Assembly (NCBI RefSeq): GCF_004359215.1
Contig: NC_090625.1
Location: 2,506,255 to 2,545,166 of the forward strand
Direction of reading: 5' to 3'
DNA length: 38,912 nucleotides
Source of the DNA: Bremia lactucae
Lineage: Eukaryota > Oomycota > Peronosporomycetes > Peronosporales > Peronosporaceae
The translations under genes and the position numbers were made by a program. Positions 9,890 through 20,771 of this stretch are shown piece by piece. The stretch's first letter is position 1. Every line of letters begins with the position of its first letter. The notes below the pieces were generated by a model. That model was not told the origin of the DNA. It saw only the letters and a list, made by a program, of their open reading frames with translations, and made no database searches.

Positions 9890-10470
9890 AGGTGATATAC
9901 GAGGTTGTTGGAGACTGACAAGCATGCAGTCTTATTTTTTAGTCATGCGGTCCGCGTCTTGATGCTGCTTGATAACAGGTCCATGCATAACACATGGGAG
10001 TCATCTGAAAAAAACACAAGTCTGATCTATCACGTCGGAATTTTGGGAGGTCTCAAATCGCATTCGCGAAAATGCGTCTGCCCCAATGTTTTTTTCCTTA
10101 ATGCAGTGTGAGATGGTTTTCGGGCAAAAAGCAGTTTCCAACCCTTGACTCGCGTATTCGCCTCCGTCTGGTAAAGCATTTTTTTGTCCGTATGAGCCAC
10201 GGCAGGAAATCCGAGAAGCCTTGTGCGGTACCCACGAAGTGTTTTGACTATCTAAAGCAATTCAAACTCCATCGTTGTATAGTTGAAAAGGGGCTTGATT
10301 AAGGCACGAGAGTAACATGCAATAGTCTCTCAGTTCTTGAATGACAATTCCGCCCAGTTGTGTTTCACTTGCGTCTGCATATAGATAAATTAGTTTGTCA
10401 AAATCTGGAAAGGAAAGCAGCACTTCCTCTGCAAACGCCCGTTGTATAGCCCGAAACGCGTCCGTATCAC
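9890..10470 (-). pseudogene. Element E: RNase H region
   Basis: Minus-strand RNase H tail of a gypsy element, broken by stops. Readable pieces include ISHCIKEKNIGADAFSRMRF (about 10130-10050), the conserved end of gypsy RNase H. It is colinear with the RT to its right. Its left end near 9900 is an abrupt join to unrelated sequence. A related piece lies at 2041-2489. Confidence 0.65.
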
Positions 10471-11450
10471 TAGACAGTCGTGTGAAAGGGAATCTTTGAA
10501 CAAATCAATCGATGCAAGGGCTGACACAAAGCGATTATGTTGGGCAACATATGACGATAATAATTTATTATGCCCAGAAATTGTCGAATCTCATTTTTGC
10601 TGCGCGGGACGCATTCTGTTGGGTTACCTGAATCTTCGTAGCTTGCGGCTTGATTTCTTCCGCGGTCAGTGGATAGCCCAAATAATCTGCTTCTTGTCGT
10701 AGAATAAGTTTTTTTACCATTCAACGTGGCATGGTACTTGTCCAGTCGCTCAAATACCACTCGAACATACTATGTGTGTTGCTTCAGCACATGCGCAGTT
10801 CGTCCAGATAGACGACAACAAATTCAAGGACACCAAGAATTTTCTCCAGGCAGGATTGATATTTGTCCGGCGCTTTTGAGATGCACATGGGAAGACCCTT
10901 GTACTAAAACTTTCCAGAAGGTAAGCAGAAAGCGCTCAGCGGTCGACTTTGCTGTGCCATTCGTCTGGCGTAATATCCCATCCATGTCGTCATATGTCGT
11001 ACTTTCGCAAGCCGTAGTAGTATCTCACGGATCCGAGGGACGAAGTATGGACTGCATCGGGCCTACGATTCAGCAGACGATACTCAAATAGCAGCCGCAA
11101 TGATCCATAAGACTTTTTCACGAAAATGCTGGAGAAGCCATCCTAGAATCGTAGATTTTTTCCAGTGCGTTAAGTTAGATCAGGCGCTGGATCTCGGCTC
11201 GTGCTGCATTCTCGAGGCTCCACGGAATAGGATACGGTTTTGCATGAACGAATTTATATTCCGACAATAGAGAAAACATACAATCGTCCAGCCGCATCCT
11301 TCCCAAATGCCTAGCATGCAAATGTCGATATGTACGGAGTGGTCCAGGTAATGTCTCAATACCTCAGGAGATAGATGGTCTGGAAGCAATTCCTTTCGTT
11401 TGGCAGCCGAACATAACAGTTCTTTAAACTCTTCTTCTGCACACCCCATA
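10470..11450 (-). pseudogene. Element E: reverse transcriptase, decayed
   Basis: A minus-strand gypsy RT in pieces. 11449-11180 covers the N-terminal part, TYDDMDGILRQT is near 11005, and the active site reads VVVYLDEL near 10800-10820, where the usual second Asp of YLDD is Glu. The thumb/connection segment at 10760-10470 reads IRQFLGIINYYRHMLP, the gypsy hallmark between RT and RNase H. Several frameshifts lie at 10850-11180. It follows the protease region (11572-12033) in normal gag-pol order. Confidence 0.75.
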
Positions 11451-11571
11451 GCCGGATAAGTCGTTTTGTCGTGTTTTTCGGTACAAGTCTTGAGACACTG
11501 TTCATCCCACTGTTACGTTTGCTCTTAAAAGATAATGATTAATTCAAGCGTTTGCAGCAAATTCCGTCCGA

Positions 11572-12033
11572 TCACCATTGTATCCTAGATCGGCTTTCAG
11601 CTTCACAAACTGGCTGGGCACTTATTTGCCTATTATTTTCAAAGACCGTGCTCGCGCTTGGCACGACGGAGTTGCCGTGTTTGGCGCTGGTTGCCACAAA
11701 AGATTGATTGACGATGCATTTTGATGCGCCAGTGCTTAGCTTAGCGTCAAATTGTTCTTTGTCGCGCCGGATCTGTACATTTATGCGGATCGGCGCTGAG
11801 TGATCTTCCGACGCCCTTTGAAGAAGCCCAATCAACTTGTATTCGTCTTCGCTGCATGACTCTTGCTGCTTACACTCATCTTCACTGCATGTATATACCG
11901 ATTTGATGATCGTTATGAGCTTGTCTTGATATTGGTCAGCCTTGACCAATAGCTTCTTGTGCTCCTGTTTCTTCTTTTTAAGAGTAAAGCAGTCACTGGT
12001 ATTATGTGATCTTGTTTTGTGATATGAGCACAT
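11572..12033 (-). pseudogene. Element E: gag zinc knuckle and aspartic protease
   Basis: The 153-codon minus-strand frame begins within a zinc-knuckle-like motif, CSYHKTRSHNTSDC (C-x2-H-x4-H-x4-C, the second Cys replaced by His). A Lys/Glu-rich spacer follows, then the protease loop LSTGASKCIV near residue 102. In gypsy proteases this loop is D-T/S-G; here the catalytic Asp is Ser, so the enzyme would be dead. gag lies upstream at 12646-12189 and RT downstream. Confidence 0.7.
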
Positions 12034-12188
12034 TTTCTCGGTCTCCTCAGTCTTTGGTACGCTTTATAATCCGAGCTTGTAGTTGGTCTGATAAACTCCC
12101 TTACATTTACTCTTCTTCTCGTTGCGCGCGTGATCATTGTCGCTCTTAGCATGAAATGCGCGACCTTCTCGTGTTGAGCTCACCTTTG

Positions 12189-12646
12189 CTAGTCGTTCTT
12201 ACTTCCTAAGTCGGGAGAAGGAAAGCACCATCTCGTCATACGTTTCATCAGCAGCCACCGCCACTTCGTCTTGCCATGACATCGGCATCCCTTGCTTGAA
12301 GTACCGACGCATTTGTAAGTCTGGGATAATTTCGACATTCTGGGGCAGCTCAGCAAAAAGTCGAACATTTGCACGCAGACGTTGGGAGAATTACGCACGC
12401 TTTTATCATATCGCTTCGTCATATGCCATAGCCAGTAGTCCAAATCTTCACTGAAGTCTTCTGGTACGGAGAGTAGTCCCACCGCTGCGTAGAACTAATG
12501 TAACGATCATGTTTCTGCTTTAGCCTGATCCACCAAAATCTCAACTTCGTGTGCGAGGTCCCCTTCGATCAGAGCGATGCAATGCCTGCTTTTTGATCAT
12601 CTGTCCAGCCCTTTTTCTTCGCAAGACTCTGGCATTGCTGCGCCAT
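12189..12646 (-). pseudogene. Element E: gag
   Basis: Minus-strand gag starting at ATG 12645-12643 (MAQQCQSLAKKKGWTDDQK), followed by LRFWWIRLKQKHDR and an open 97-codon frame at 12482-12189. A Lys-rich N-terminal start followed by an acidic helix is usual for gypsy gag. One frameshift lies near 12570. It is colinear with the zinc knuckle and protease to its left. Confidence 0.6.
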
Positions 12647-12760
12647 GTTCTAGCGTGGTAACCTAAGAGGGTATCTGCTACCATCAACCAGCCAACGATC
12701 AGGTCACACATCTAACGTACATGTCAGAAAACATCCAAGTGGCACTTCATACTCCCCAAT
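12647..12760 (-). mobile_element. LTR remnant between two tandem E copies, with primer-binding-site-like sequence
   Basis: Between the integrase end of the upstream E copy and the gag start there are only about 110 bases. On the minus strand they run GGGGAG (possible polypurine tract, about 12750), about 70 bases, then TGGTAGCAGATACC (about 12678-12665), which resembles a primer-binding site of the initiator-methionine type. This suggests that a shared LTR was mostly deleted. The assignment is by position and weak motifs only. Confidence 0.35.
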
Positions 12761-13180
12761 AAAGCTCAGAGCGTTAGCACAGGAAGATCCGACGGATGCT
12801 GACATGTTCAGTCGATGCACCCTTGTCGATTGTTATCGTTCCATTGTTGTTGACGATGCTGATAGGATACGGCCCACTCGCAATCGCATGGAGCTTGGCC
12901 CAAAAACGTTTTGGACGCAGAAGCATAATTATATCACCGCTTTAAAAAATAGTAAGAACATTAGGTAAGAAATAATCTATGTGGGGTTGCTGTTTTCGCA
13001 AGTACTGTCGGTCAGGATCGCGTCAAAACGGCATTTTGACAGACTGTGGTGTGGAGTTGCCGACTTAACATGTCTTGTCCAAAGAGTGACTGCCCCGGCG
13101 ATACGTTGAATATGCTGTAATAACTAGCACGAACAGCGAAGACAGCGTTGTAGATAGCTTTCTTCCAGTCAGAATGCCAG
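12760..13180 (-). pseudogene. Element E, upstream copy: integrase C-terminus
   Basis: The minus strand reads AIYNAVFAVRASYYSIFNVSP then QSLFGQDM near 13165-13085, the distal part of a gypsy integrase core. It ends with ISIVNNNGTITIDKGASTE near 12830, the typical SH3-like end of such integrases. It abuts the 3' region of chromovirus B at about 13180 and is followed by the gag of the next E copy, so it is the tail of a separate head-to-tail copy. Confidence 0.65.
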
Positions 13181-13334
13181 TTTGCATCACCAGGAAAAGA
13201 GCGATTCTAGGGATCGCTCTAAGGGACAATTTAACGTTAACGATAACATGAGCGAATAGGAGAGGGACGGCAATACGGTGCGATTTGCTTCTGAAAAAAG
13301 GCCTTGGTTGCCCTATAAGAATAACCAACTTCGT
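13180..13334 (+). pseudogene. Element B: antisense-frame segment near its 3' end
   Basis: On the plus strand (antisense to the minus-strand element B) this reads CITRKRAILGIAL, matching CITRKGVILEIAI in the antisense frame of element A (5720-5655). The nucleotide match to 5545-5690 runs to the breakpoint at 13334. The LTR-proximal part and the 3' LTR of B are missing, replaced at 13180 by the E integrase. Confidence 0.55.
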
Positions 13335-14760
13335 AGCGACACACCTCGTGTCATCATCGTCACCCTTTAATGATTTGCGATTAAGCATCATATATGAGTG
13401 CTACGATGCACCAATAAGTGGGCTTCGTAGACGTGAGAAGACCTATCTCACGATTAGTCGCGACTTCTACTGGCCACGCCTAAATAAGTTCGTCCGCAAA
13501 TACATACGTGCTTGTGCAGTTTGTTAACGAGTGAAGCCCAGTGCTTCATCCCGTGCTCCGTTACAACCTCTGCCTGTTCCGGCAGAGTGTCGGCCATCCA
13601 TATCTATGGACTTCGTCTTCAAATTTCCCGAAGACGATCACAGGAAGAATAGTATTCTCGCTTTTGATGATCCAGCAAAATGATACATCTTGCTGCAGTA
13701 CCGGAATCGATCACAGTCAAAGGCTGTGCTCGTGTCTTTGTAGGCACGATATTTCGACTCCATGGGTTACCCCGCGAACTGGTCCCATATCGAGACCCTA
13801 GATCCACGGCGGAAATTTGGCGAACTGTGTCCAAATTACTTGGCACACAGTTAAAAATGCCAACTTTTGATCATCCTGGAACAGATGGTCAGATGGAGCG
13901 GGCAAACGGTATTCTCGAAAAGATAATTCGCGGATACGTCCATTATTTCACGAATTGGAGCGAGTTCTTGCCGATGGTAGAATTGCCATCAACAATTCAG
14001 TGCATGCTTTTACAAAGCATGCACCATTTTTGGTGAATGGCTTAAGCCACCCACGTATACCCACCTTGTTTGAGAGTGACTCTTATTCAAGTGTTTAATG
14101 GGATGACTCGCTGGAGCAAAGAACCTTCTAGCTCTTACTCACCTCGCAATAGCACTAAGATCAATGCGAAGCATACAAATGTTGATATAATTAACACTGA
14201 AGTGGACAAACTCAGTAATGTCAAAAATGCTATATACTGACTTTGATAACGATGCTGTAAGACTCAGCATCGAAAACAAATTTGTTACTGAGAAAATTAT
14301 ACTCTCAATATTGAAGAGAATGGCATCTTCGCACTGCGCACCGGTCGCGCCGAAGTCAATAACAAAACCGAGTCAGCAGGATAATTCTTGCCGACTAGCG
14401 AAGAAGTGGCTCACAGGATTCCATCGCTGATGCTGTAGACCAACAGAAACGGAACTCTGACAAAAATGGACGAGCAAACATTATTTTAATTAATGTAAAT
14501 GACCTAGTTCTACTTTCTACGGTAACTGTGCCCAAAACATGTAGTGACGAATGTAGGCAGCAATAATTACTGCCAAGGTATATCGGCCCGTTTCGTGCAC
14601 TACATCGCTAAGTCGATGCGTACACGATCGAACTGCCTCGTAGCATGCGTACGCATCCTACATTTAATGTTGGACGTCTCCGCTCGTACCATCAGTGCGA
14701 GGCTTCTTCAGAATCCGGATTGCACCGGAACGGTCTAGGGCATCCACCAAAGCCTGATGG
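13335..14760 (+). pseudogene. Element B: integrase, in inverted orientation
   Basis: Starts at SDTPRVIIVT, exactly where the RNase H-integrase linker of B breaks off at 15678. The HHCC region is at 13370-13530 (LRLSIIYECYDAP, RDFYWPR, IRACAVC). The core at 13600-13930 has FDDPAKMIHLAAVPESIT, VPYRDPRST, in which the catalytic Asp of the usual SDRD motif is Tyr, and DGQMERAN with the Glu kept. The C-terminal part at 14480-14700 ends HPTFNVGRLRSYHQCEASSE. Frameshifts at 13530, 13690 and after 14036. Ty3/gypsy chromovirus integrase, non-functional. Confidence 0.85.
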
Positions 14761-15300
14761 TCCCGAGCCAAAACCTTATTAACTCGGAACAAAGTCTGAC
14801 ACTCTTGAATCCGACGCAACTCTTTTCTTCAGAAAAATATCTTCTAACGAGCTATCACCAGCTCTTTTTGAAGGTACTGATGTGTCCTTGCGTTCGCCAG
14901 TTGATCAGTTGCAACCTGCGTAGAAGTTCTCAAATGGTCACGAGAAACATTATCAAGCGTCACCACTTACTCGCGCCGACGGGATCGCTCTATTCAATAT
15001 CCTTCCCTACATTATAAAGGGTGTTATTCAAATCACGATGTTGATTTATGTTCGTTAAACGAGGCGAATCCGATCTTTTTTCCTCCTCTACATCCATTGA
15101 CGGATTTGGGTGGAGAAGTGTTTTCTTGTTGAAAGTTTCTCGAACCACTTGAGGTGAAAAAAGTTCGAACGAGCGTTCGTTGGCGAGGGTATTTACCCTC
15201 GCATAATAACTAAGAATCTCGTTTCTAACTGGTGGACGTCCCGGGTCTCGTCTTGCAGTACGACGAGACCCATCCTCCTCGACAGAAGGTCCATTAAGGG
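14760..15300 (+). pseudogene. Element B: pol tail and chromodomain, in inverted orientation
   Basis: Parallels 4500-5095 of element A. The Pro/Ser linker is followed by a chromodomain with a scrambled frame at 15118-15297 (RWRGYLPS-like near 15175, then LVLQYDETHPP near 15255). Stops and shifts throughout. Confidence 0.7.
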
Positions 15301-15677
15301 GATATGCTTCCTTAGGAGCATGACCTGAACCCTTAAAAAGGAATGGGCACGAGTCCCCTCACGAGAGGCAAAGAATCTCTGCCTCTCTAGACAAACGGTG
15401 CAACTTATAGCGTGCACTGACTACGGTCCTTTTTTCGAGCTGTTTACGGAAAGCATTTTGCTTGTCAAGCCAGACCTCACGGCCTACGTTTTGAACTTTC
15501 CATACATAGGCTGTCCAAGCTTGAACAAAGGTTTGACATCATTTGCCCGTTTAAAAGAGTACCACCGATACCGGAAAAGCCATCGATGCAGAATTCCGTC
15601 TCATCCCCACCAAGCTTGTATAGCCTGGATGAGTCGAATAGCGAGATATCATTCGTTGGTCATACCAGACCAACGTA
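15190..15677 (-). pseudogene. Element B: antisense-frame C-terminal part, in the inverted block
   Basis: The minus strand reads AWTAYVWKVQNVGREVWLDK, then NAFRKQLEKRT and LHRLSREAEILCLS. This matches element A's antisense frame at 5470-5240 residue by residue with conservative changes. It ends at the 15677 breakpoint beside a small hairpin (CGTTGGTC-ATA-CCAGACCAACG, 15653-15677). Broken by one frameshift near 15555. Confidence 0.55.
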
Positions 15678-16530
15678 GCAATGGTTGTGTAATACAGCTA
15701 ACCATTGCGTGTAGTGTATCGATCTGTTGAGGATCGATACATTTTCGACAATTCTTTTAAGGATTCTTGTCATGGTTTTTAATTTCATCGATCCTTGAAG
15801 AGCCCTCTCTTTTTGATAAGCTCTTCTAACGTCGTCAAATGTTGTTGACGACAGAACACTATAGAGCAACATTGGCTTTATGCTCACTGTTACTTTGCGC
15901 AGCCGGCTGAAAGTCGGACCGGCGCGAATGGGCATTAGCAACGACTTTAAGTCGTCCTGGTTTATACTCGACGGAGAAGTTATACTCCGCGAAGAACGAC
16001 AACCATCTCGCCATTCTTTGCGAGAGGTGTGGACTGTTTACGGCCGTGCGTAAAGATGCATGGTCCGTATATACAATGAATAATCTATTTTTCCAAGAGA
16101 TAGACCATAAATTTAGCTAGCGCGTCTTTCATGGCAACTTGTTTCTTGTTATGAGCCTGTAATTACGCTGAGCTGGTTGAAGCTGACGTGGCTGATGGTA
16201 GACTACACGCTCTGCGCCGTCTGTATCGTATTGCATTAACGCACAGCCGATTGCAAAACCGCTGGCGTCACAGACTACATGAAATGGTCGGTTTTGCTCA
16301 GCAATCGCCAGGATTGGCGATTGCATCAAGCTTTGCTTTTTACCCTCGAAGAAACGCTGATAATCAGCGTCCCATGACCATTTTACATTTTTCTTCAACA
16401 AAGAAGAAATAAGTACTGTCATTTCGGCATAATTTCTTGAGTACTTGTGCAGGTACGACGCGAAACCGAGGAAGTTTCTAAGTCCCTTTACATCGACTGG
16501 CACAGGCCAGTCGGTGATCGCCTTGATCAT
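15678..16530 (-). pseudogene. Element B: RNase H
   Basis: Minus strand. 16530-16129 is open: KAITDWPVPVDVKGLRNFLG, then PFHVVCDASGFAIGCALMQY with the first catalytic Asp. The position of the second acidic residue, normally within a DKELLAMK-like motif, reads RNKLPVAMK, so it is lost. Downstream pieces at 15941-15690 (FDDVRRAYQKERAL; the YRSS-DRYTTRNG block) lead to the breakpoint. Stops at about 16100-15960. Confidence 0.8.
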
Positions 16531-17261
16531 TTCTGGATCGTGCTTTTTGCTCTGAACGGGATCTACTGTTCACCATGGGGGTCTGAGAGAATCCATCCAT
16601 CAGATCTATTGACGAAAATATAGTACTCTTTGACATACAATGAATGATTACGTCTTTTCGTGGTATCGACGTTTGAATCGGTACCTTTGCAGCGTCCAAT
16701 ATATTGAATGCATGCAAATCCACCATCCCCTGTTACTTTACACACCCAAAGGTCGGAAAGCTATGTGAGGAAGTTGATTCTCTCACATGGCCCGCTGCTA
16801 ATCGATCGGCAAATTGTTTTTTGATCGCTAACACTTGTGGTTGAGGCAATGGCCATTGCTCCGTGACAGAGTATTTCAAAACTGGGAATAGGTCGATTTC
16901 GTGTCAGGCGCATTTATCCTTAGGCAACTCGCACGTACTGATTCAGGAAATACATCCTTAAATTCTCTACAATCCTTATATAATGGCTTTGTCGTCGAAT
17001 ACTCCTAGGATTCGGGCGTAAAACGTTTGATTCGTGTCTTCTCATCGAGGATACTTTCGTCCATCGATGAGCTGCTGAGAACCGTTCGTTCTCAGGAAAT
17101 CCTATTGCCGACCAAATATCGGCCACGTAGTTGTCATCTGTGACAAGTACGCAGATCTGCTTGACTTTGCCACTACGCATATTACGCAAGAGCCGTTTCG
17201 GCTCTAGCGCTGACAATTGAGTGTCTTCGAAGTTAATTTCGGAGGCGGTATTAGAGGTCAA
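16530..17261 (-). pseudogene. Element B: reverse transcriptase with palm deleted
   Basis: Minus strand. The N-terminal part is at 17261-16920 (SALEPKRLLRNMRSGKVKQI), fingers at 16870-16740, IPRKDVIIHCMSK and TIFSSIDLMDGF at about 16690-16590. The sequence then jumps near 16570 to DPEMIKAITDW, so the palm segment with YFDD and the PQG motif is missing. Compared with element D, roughly 100-150 residues are gone. Two overlapping minus frames at 16745-16478 show a frameshift at the same place. Confidence 0.8.
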
Positions 17262-18180
17262 GTGTATTAGCGCCTATACTTGATCCATTGTTAACTATGA
17301 CATTTATCACTTCAGATTCCTCTTTGGAACTTATTCCCAAGGGTACCTGGAAAACTTTGACTATAGGTTTCCAACGATCTATTCCCACTGATTCTTGAAA
17401 ACTTATTCCCTCAATTTTTATTTGGGGAGTATCCTCCCTAACTGCCTCTAGCTGTGCTTGCGCTACCTCAGCGAGATTCTCTACGATCGACTCTCCAGTC
17501 GATCCAGGACTTTCGCGCTGCCTTTTAGCGACAGACGTTTCAAAATTTCTTGGATGTTGCTTTTCAAGCAAGCATCCTTGTTTCGTACCACTCAACTTTT
17601 TTGAGTGGTCGAACTTCGACGCTGACTGTGCTTATGCACAGCCATCGGGATCTAACTCCACAATGTTGGGTATTTAAACTGAGGTCTTGTTCAATCATGC
17701 TAACGACTGACCCACAACTGAGGCCATCGCACTCACTCGTAGAACATTCGCACGCTCCAAGACGCTCATCATGGTCATCTAATGAACAAGAGACAGGTAT
17801 CGTCACGACTTGATGCTGCCAATGTAAACGTGGCTCGTACTTCTGAGCCATGGTTCCAATCCAAGGATGACATCAAATTTGTCGTCCAAATCTAGTACGA
17901 TGAAATCACCATCGCACTGTTTACCCTTTAACGTGTATTTAATACCAACTACACGTTTTTACCGTTACAGATGCGCCTGTTGCTATGCATACTGTCATCC
18001 TTGTTAGAGGTATATCGCGCTCATTAAATTTGAGTCTGCGATCTTCTAGCGATTGGTATCTAATAAAATTATTCGACGCCCAACAATCGACAAGGGACTT
18101 AAGTGGCAACTTATTCGACAATTTTCCTTTCACGGTGATGACGTTAACCTCATAGTCTCGGAGGAGAAAGATTCGTCATA
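17261..18180 (-). pseudogene. Element B: aspartic protease and linker
   Basis: Minus strand. The protease is at 18133-17800: LVDCWASNNFIR, where the Gly of the usual D-x-G-A-S loop is Trp, then GDFIVLDLDDKFDVILGL before the flap region. A linker at 17595-17251 (ORF of 114 codons) is nearly the same as 2790-3110 in element A. Frames break at 17930 and 17600. Normal order between gag and RT is kept. Confidence 0.75.
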
Positions 18181-19423
18181 AAGGCTGCAAATTCTTTTGA
18201 CCTCGCTGAATCAGTAGGGAGCTCCGCACCTACTGACCCCGACCATTTTTTTTGACGATCCGCCTCGCCATTGCGAAATCACAACGGCGTCGGATTCGCG
18301 TCTCTACTTTTCCTAGCAAGAGGTCGGTCTTTTTGCTCAGTATTTTTAAACACGGGCCGTGGGGCATACACTCATCATCGTAGTGGCCCGTCTTTTGATA
18401 GCGATAACATTTTTGAAACCGTTTGTAACTTGAGGAGCGAGGTTTCTCGCTCTCTTAATATGAGAGATCCATGGGTTCTGGACCCCCGTTTTCTTGTCGT
18501 CTCGGTGGACGATATGCACCTAAGTGGACAAAAGCCTGTTTCAGGCTGATGCCTCTTGATCCGCTATAGGAATCGCTTGGTCGAGCGACTTAAATTCTAG
18601 CCGGAACAGGTAAATCTTAATAGGGCCGTCTGCAAGATCTTTAATAAACACAATTACTTATGTTTGTTTATCATTTGGTTAACTAACGATAAAATTGACC
18701 AGGTATCGCGTTTGTTGGGCATAAGCGTGAATGTCACAATTGCCCTGCTTCGAATCCAGTAGCTCGGCTCAAGCCCCGAATTCGGATCGAGCCCTGGATT
18801 CGGCACGTGGCGGCTCAAATGATTGTCTGAGCCAGGTCTTAAAGACCACAAATCACCCAAAAGCCAAGGGGTCGTGAAGCTTGAGCCCCAAGGCCAGACA
18901 TTTGGCACGTCTGGCTAAGTTGGACATGCCAAATTTCACTTTCGTCGCATCATGACTGATACGGCGAGCTTCGATGGCGTCGTCTAACTCGTCGAACCAT
19001 CTCTAATGGAGTCGCCTTCGACTGCGTTGAATCTAGAGATTTCGATCTTTAAGCTAGCACGTCGACGCTGAAGCGTCGGCTCATTAGTAGCATGTAAATG
19101 CTGCTGTATCAACAGTTCCATCTGATAAGCACCCTGTTTCTTAACAGTTCTGCGTGTTGAGAGCCTTTCTGGTGCAACAAGGTTACTTTCCATCGGGCCG
19201 CGTTGAGTTCGTGTCGCATGAACTCGGCTATGGCCGCATGCTGTTCATCTCTTTCCAGTGTTCAGCATGGCTCAATAGCTGGCCCGCCTACGACCGAACT
19301 CATTCGTTCGATCGCTCTCGATTAAAGGTCACTCATATGAGTAAACCCTTTACGCGCGGCGTGATAGCCTCCTTGAGGGGGAGGGGCTGGAAAGCCCCCT
19401 CCTTCTTCATCTAATTTGTCCAT
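18180..19423 (-). pseudogene. Element B: gag
   Basis: Minus-strand gag from ATG 19423-19421 (MDKLDEEGGGFPAPPPQ). It includes LKIEISRFN near 19050, AIEARRIS near 18970, RRAKCLALGLKLHDPLAFG near 18890 and VIVFIKDLADGPIKIYLFRL near 18620. The zinc knuckle at about 18400, CYRYQKTGHYDDEC, has the second Cys of C-x2-C-x4-H-x4-C replaced by Tyr. The frame is broken at several places. Only about 50 bases separate the start codon from the LTR end at 19474. Confidence 0.75.
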
Positions 19424-19910
19424 GTTGGTTGGAACGTGCATAGGTCGTCGAAAGGACTACGAAGTGCACCAGGTGTAACGGGGCACCTTTCATTAGTACT
19501 GATCAGTACTAGTTAACCTTACACTAGTTACAGTGTAGGTTAGGTGTCTTGAAACTCTACGTACACAAAGATACAAAGGGGGATTTCTTCTGAAGCCTAA
19601 AGCCTAGACTAAGGCTTTAAGCTAAAGACCCTTGGCTTCAGAAGAAATCCCTTCTGAAGCCTAAAGCCTAGACTAAGGCTTTAAGCTAAAGACCCTTGGC
19701 TTCAGAAGAAATCCCCCTTTGTATCTTTGTGTACGTAGAGTTTCAAGACACCTAACCTACACTGTAACTAGTGTAAGGTTAACTAGTACTGATCAGTACG
19801 AATGAAAGGTGCCCCGTTACACCTGGTACACTTCGTAGTCCTTTTGACGTCCTATGCACGTTTCATCCAACATGGACAAATTAGATGAAGAAGGAGGGGG
19901 CTTTCCAGCC
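19385..19910. repeat. 526-bp palindrome made from an LTR end and gag start
   Basis: Arms 19385-19597 and 19698-19910 (213 bp each) are inverted copies with a handful of mismatches, centred at 19647.5. Each arm holds the first codons of gag, the leader and the last 124 bases of the LTR. The core is two identical 64-bp tandem units (19588-19651, 19652-19715), each itself ended by GGCTTCAGAAG/TTCTGAAGCC-type inverted repeats. Confidence 0.9.
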
Positions 19911-20328
19911 ACAAAGATACAAAGGGGGATTTCTTCTGAAGCCAAGGGTCTTTAGCTTAAAGCCTAGACTAAGGCTTTGGAAAAGAGAAAAATAAACTGT
20001 ATTAATACATAGAGTTTCCTACGAAACGATCTTCTATCCACTACTGAGCTTATTATATTAATAAACAACTAAGAATGGCGCCTCCTTGCGCACCGCACAA
20101 TCGTTTCTTATAACGATTGGTGGCGTTGAATTAGACTTAAAATAACCAATCAGTAGAGCTAAAGTCTTATTGCATCAATATTATAAAATGTGGTAATTTT
20201 CAGACTATTTTAGTCAAAATAATAAAGATAATAATGTTGTACTTCTTTATTTTATCTCCCCTCATAGGAAATAATATTATTATTACTCGTAGAGGAAAAT
20301 CACTTACGTAACGGTACACCCCGTAACA
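19474..20328 (-). mobile_element. 5' LTR of chromovirus B, interrupted by the palindrome
   Basis: Its minus-strand 3' end (TGTAACGGGG on the plus strand) is at 19474 and its 5' end (ACACCCCGTAACA) at 20328. Sequence 19474-19597 continues logically at 19943-20328; the part between is the duplicated, inverted material. Sequence inwards of 19474 on the minus strand (TGGTGCACTTCGTAG) is a candidate primer-binding site two bases after the LTR. Resembles the LTR of element A over most of its length. Confidence 0.75.
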
Positions 20329-20771
20329 TTTATAGCAAACACGGAAGAAAGGGAGTGTCGCGACCTCTGTCGTTATATAGAATCTTGACGAGGCTGGAAC
20401 GAGCATCTTTTTTTGCTACATGGATCTATTCATTATATGTTCAAGTGCAATGGCTACGATATTACGTGAACAAAGCATAAGACATCGATATTTTTTTGAC
20501 AGGAGGAATTGCAACACCGCCCTTGTAATGGGGCACACATCGGTTGGAGAACCGTTGTTCTGGTAGATTTACTTTATTGGTAAAATACCCTATTATCCTA
20601 TTCTATAATATTAATTACTGAAATCCCATTTATTATAAGTAGCAAATATGGTCGCCGCCAGATATAAATCTGGCGGCCAAAATTTATTTAAATTAGCTAG
20701 GGTAAGTTCTTAGATTACATAATAAAATATAGTGTAGTTCCCCTTTTTATCTTAAAGCGTTAAGTGCCTTC
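20329..20771. other. Unassigned AT-rich sequence with a perfect hairpin
   Basis: No coding sequence. A GC-rich hairpin with 10-bp arms (GCCGCCAGAT / ATCTGGCGGC, 4-base loop) lies at 20654-20677 in otherwise AT-rich DNA. TGTAATGGGGCACA at 20523 resembles an LTR terminus of the TGTAACGGGGCACC type, so part of this may be an LTR fragment. Confidence 0.35.

Larger units (their letters stand above)
13335..15677. other. 2.34-kb inverted block within chromovirus B
   Basis: The elements to the right (gag to RNase H) and left (3' region) are on the minus strand, while integrase, chromodomain and antisense tail between them are on the plus strand. Turning the block round makes RNase H (ending YYTTIA at 15678) continue directly into SDTPRV at 13335. 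It also makes the left side continuous with the A-like 3' sequence at 13334. Both joins carry CGTAGC. Confidence 0.8.

Noticed and set aside
19154..19414. Plus-strand frame of 86 codons
   Set aside because: Complement of the gag of element B; the minus strand has the gag motifs.
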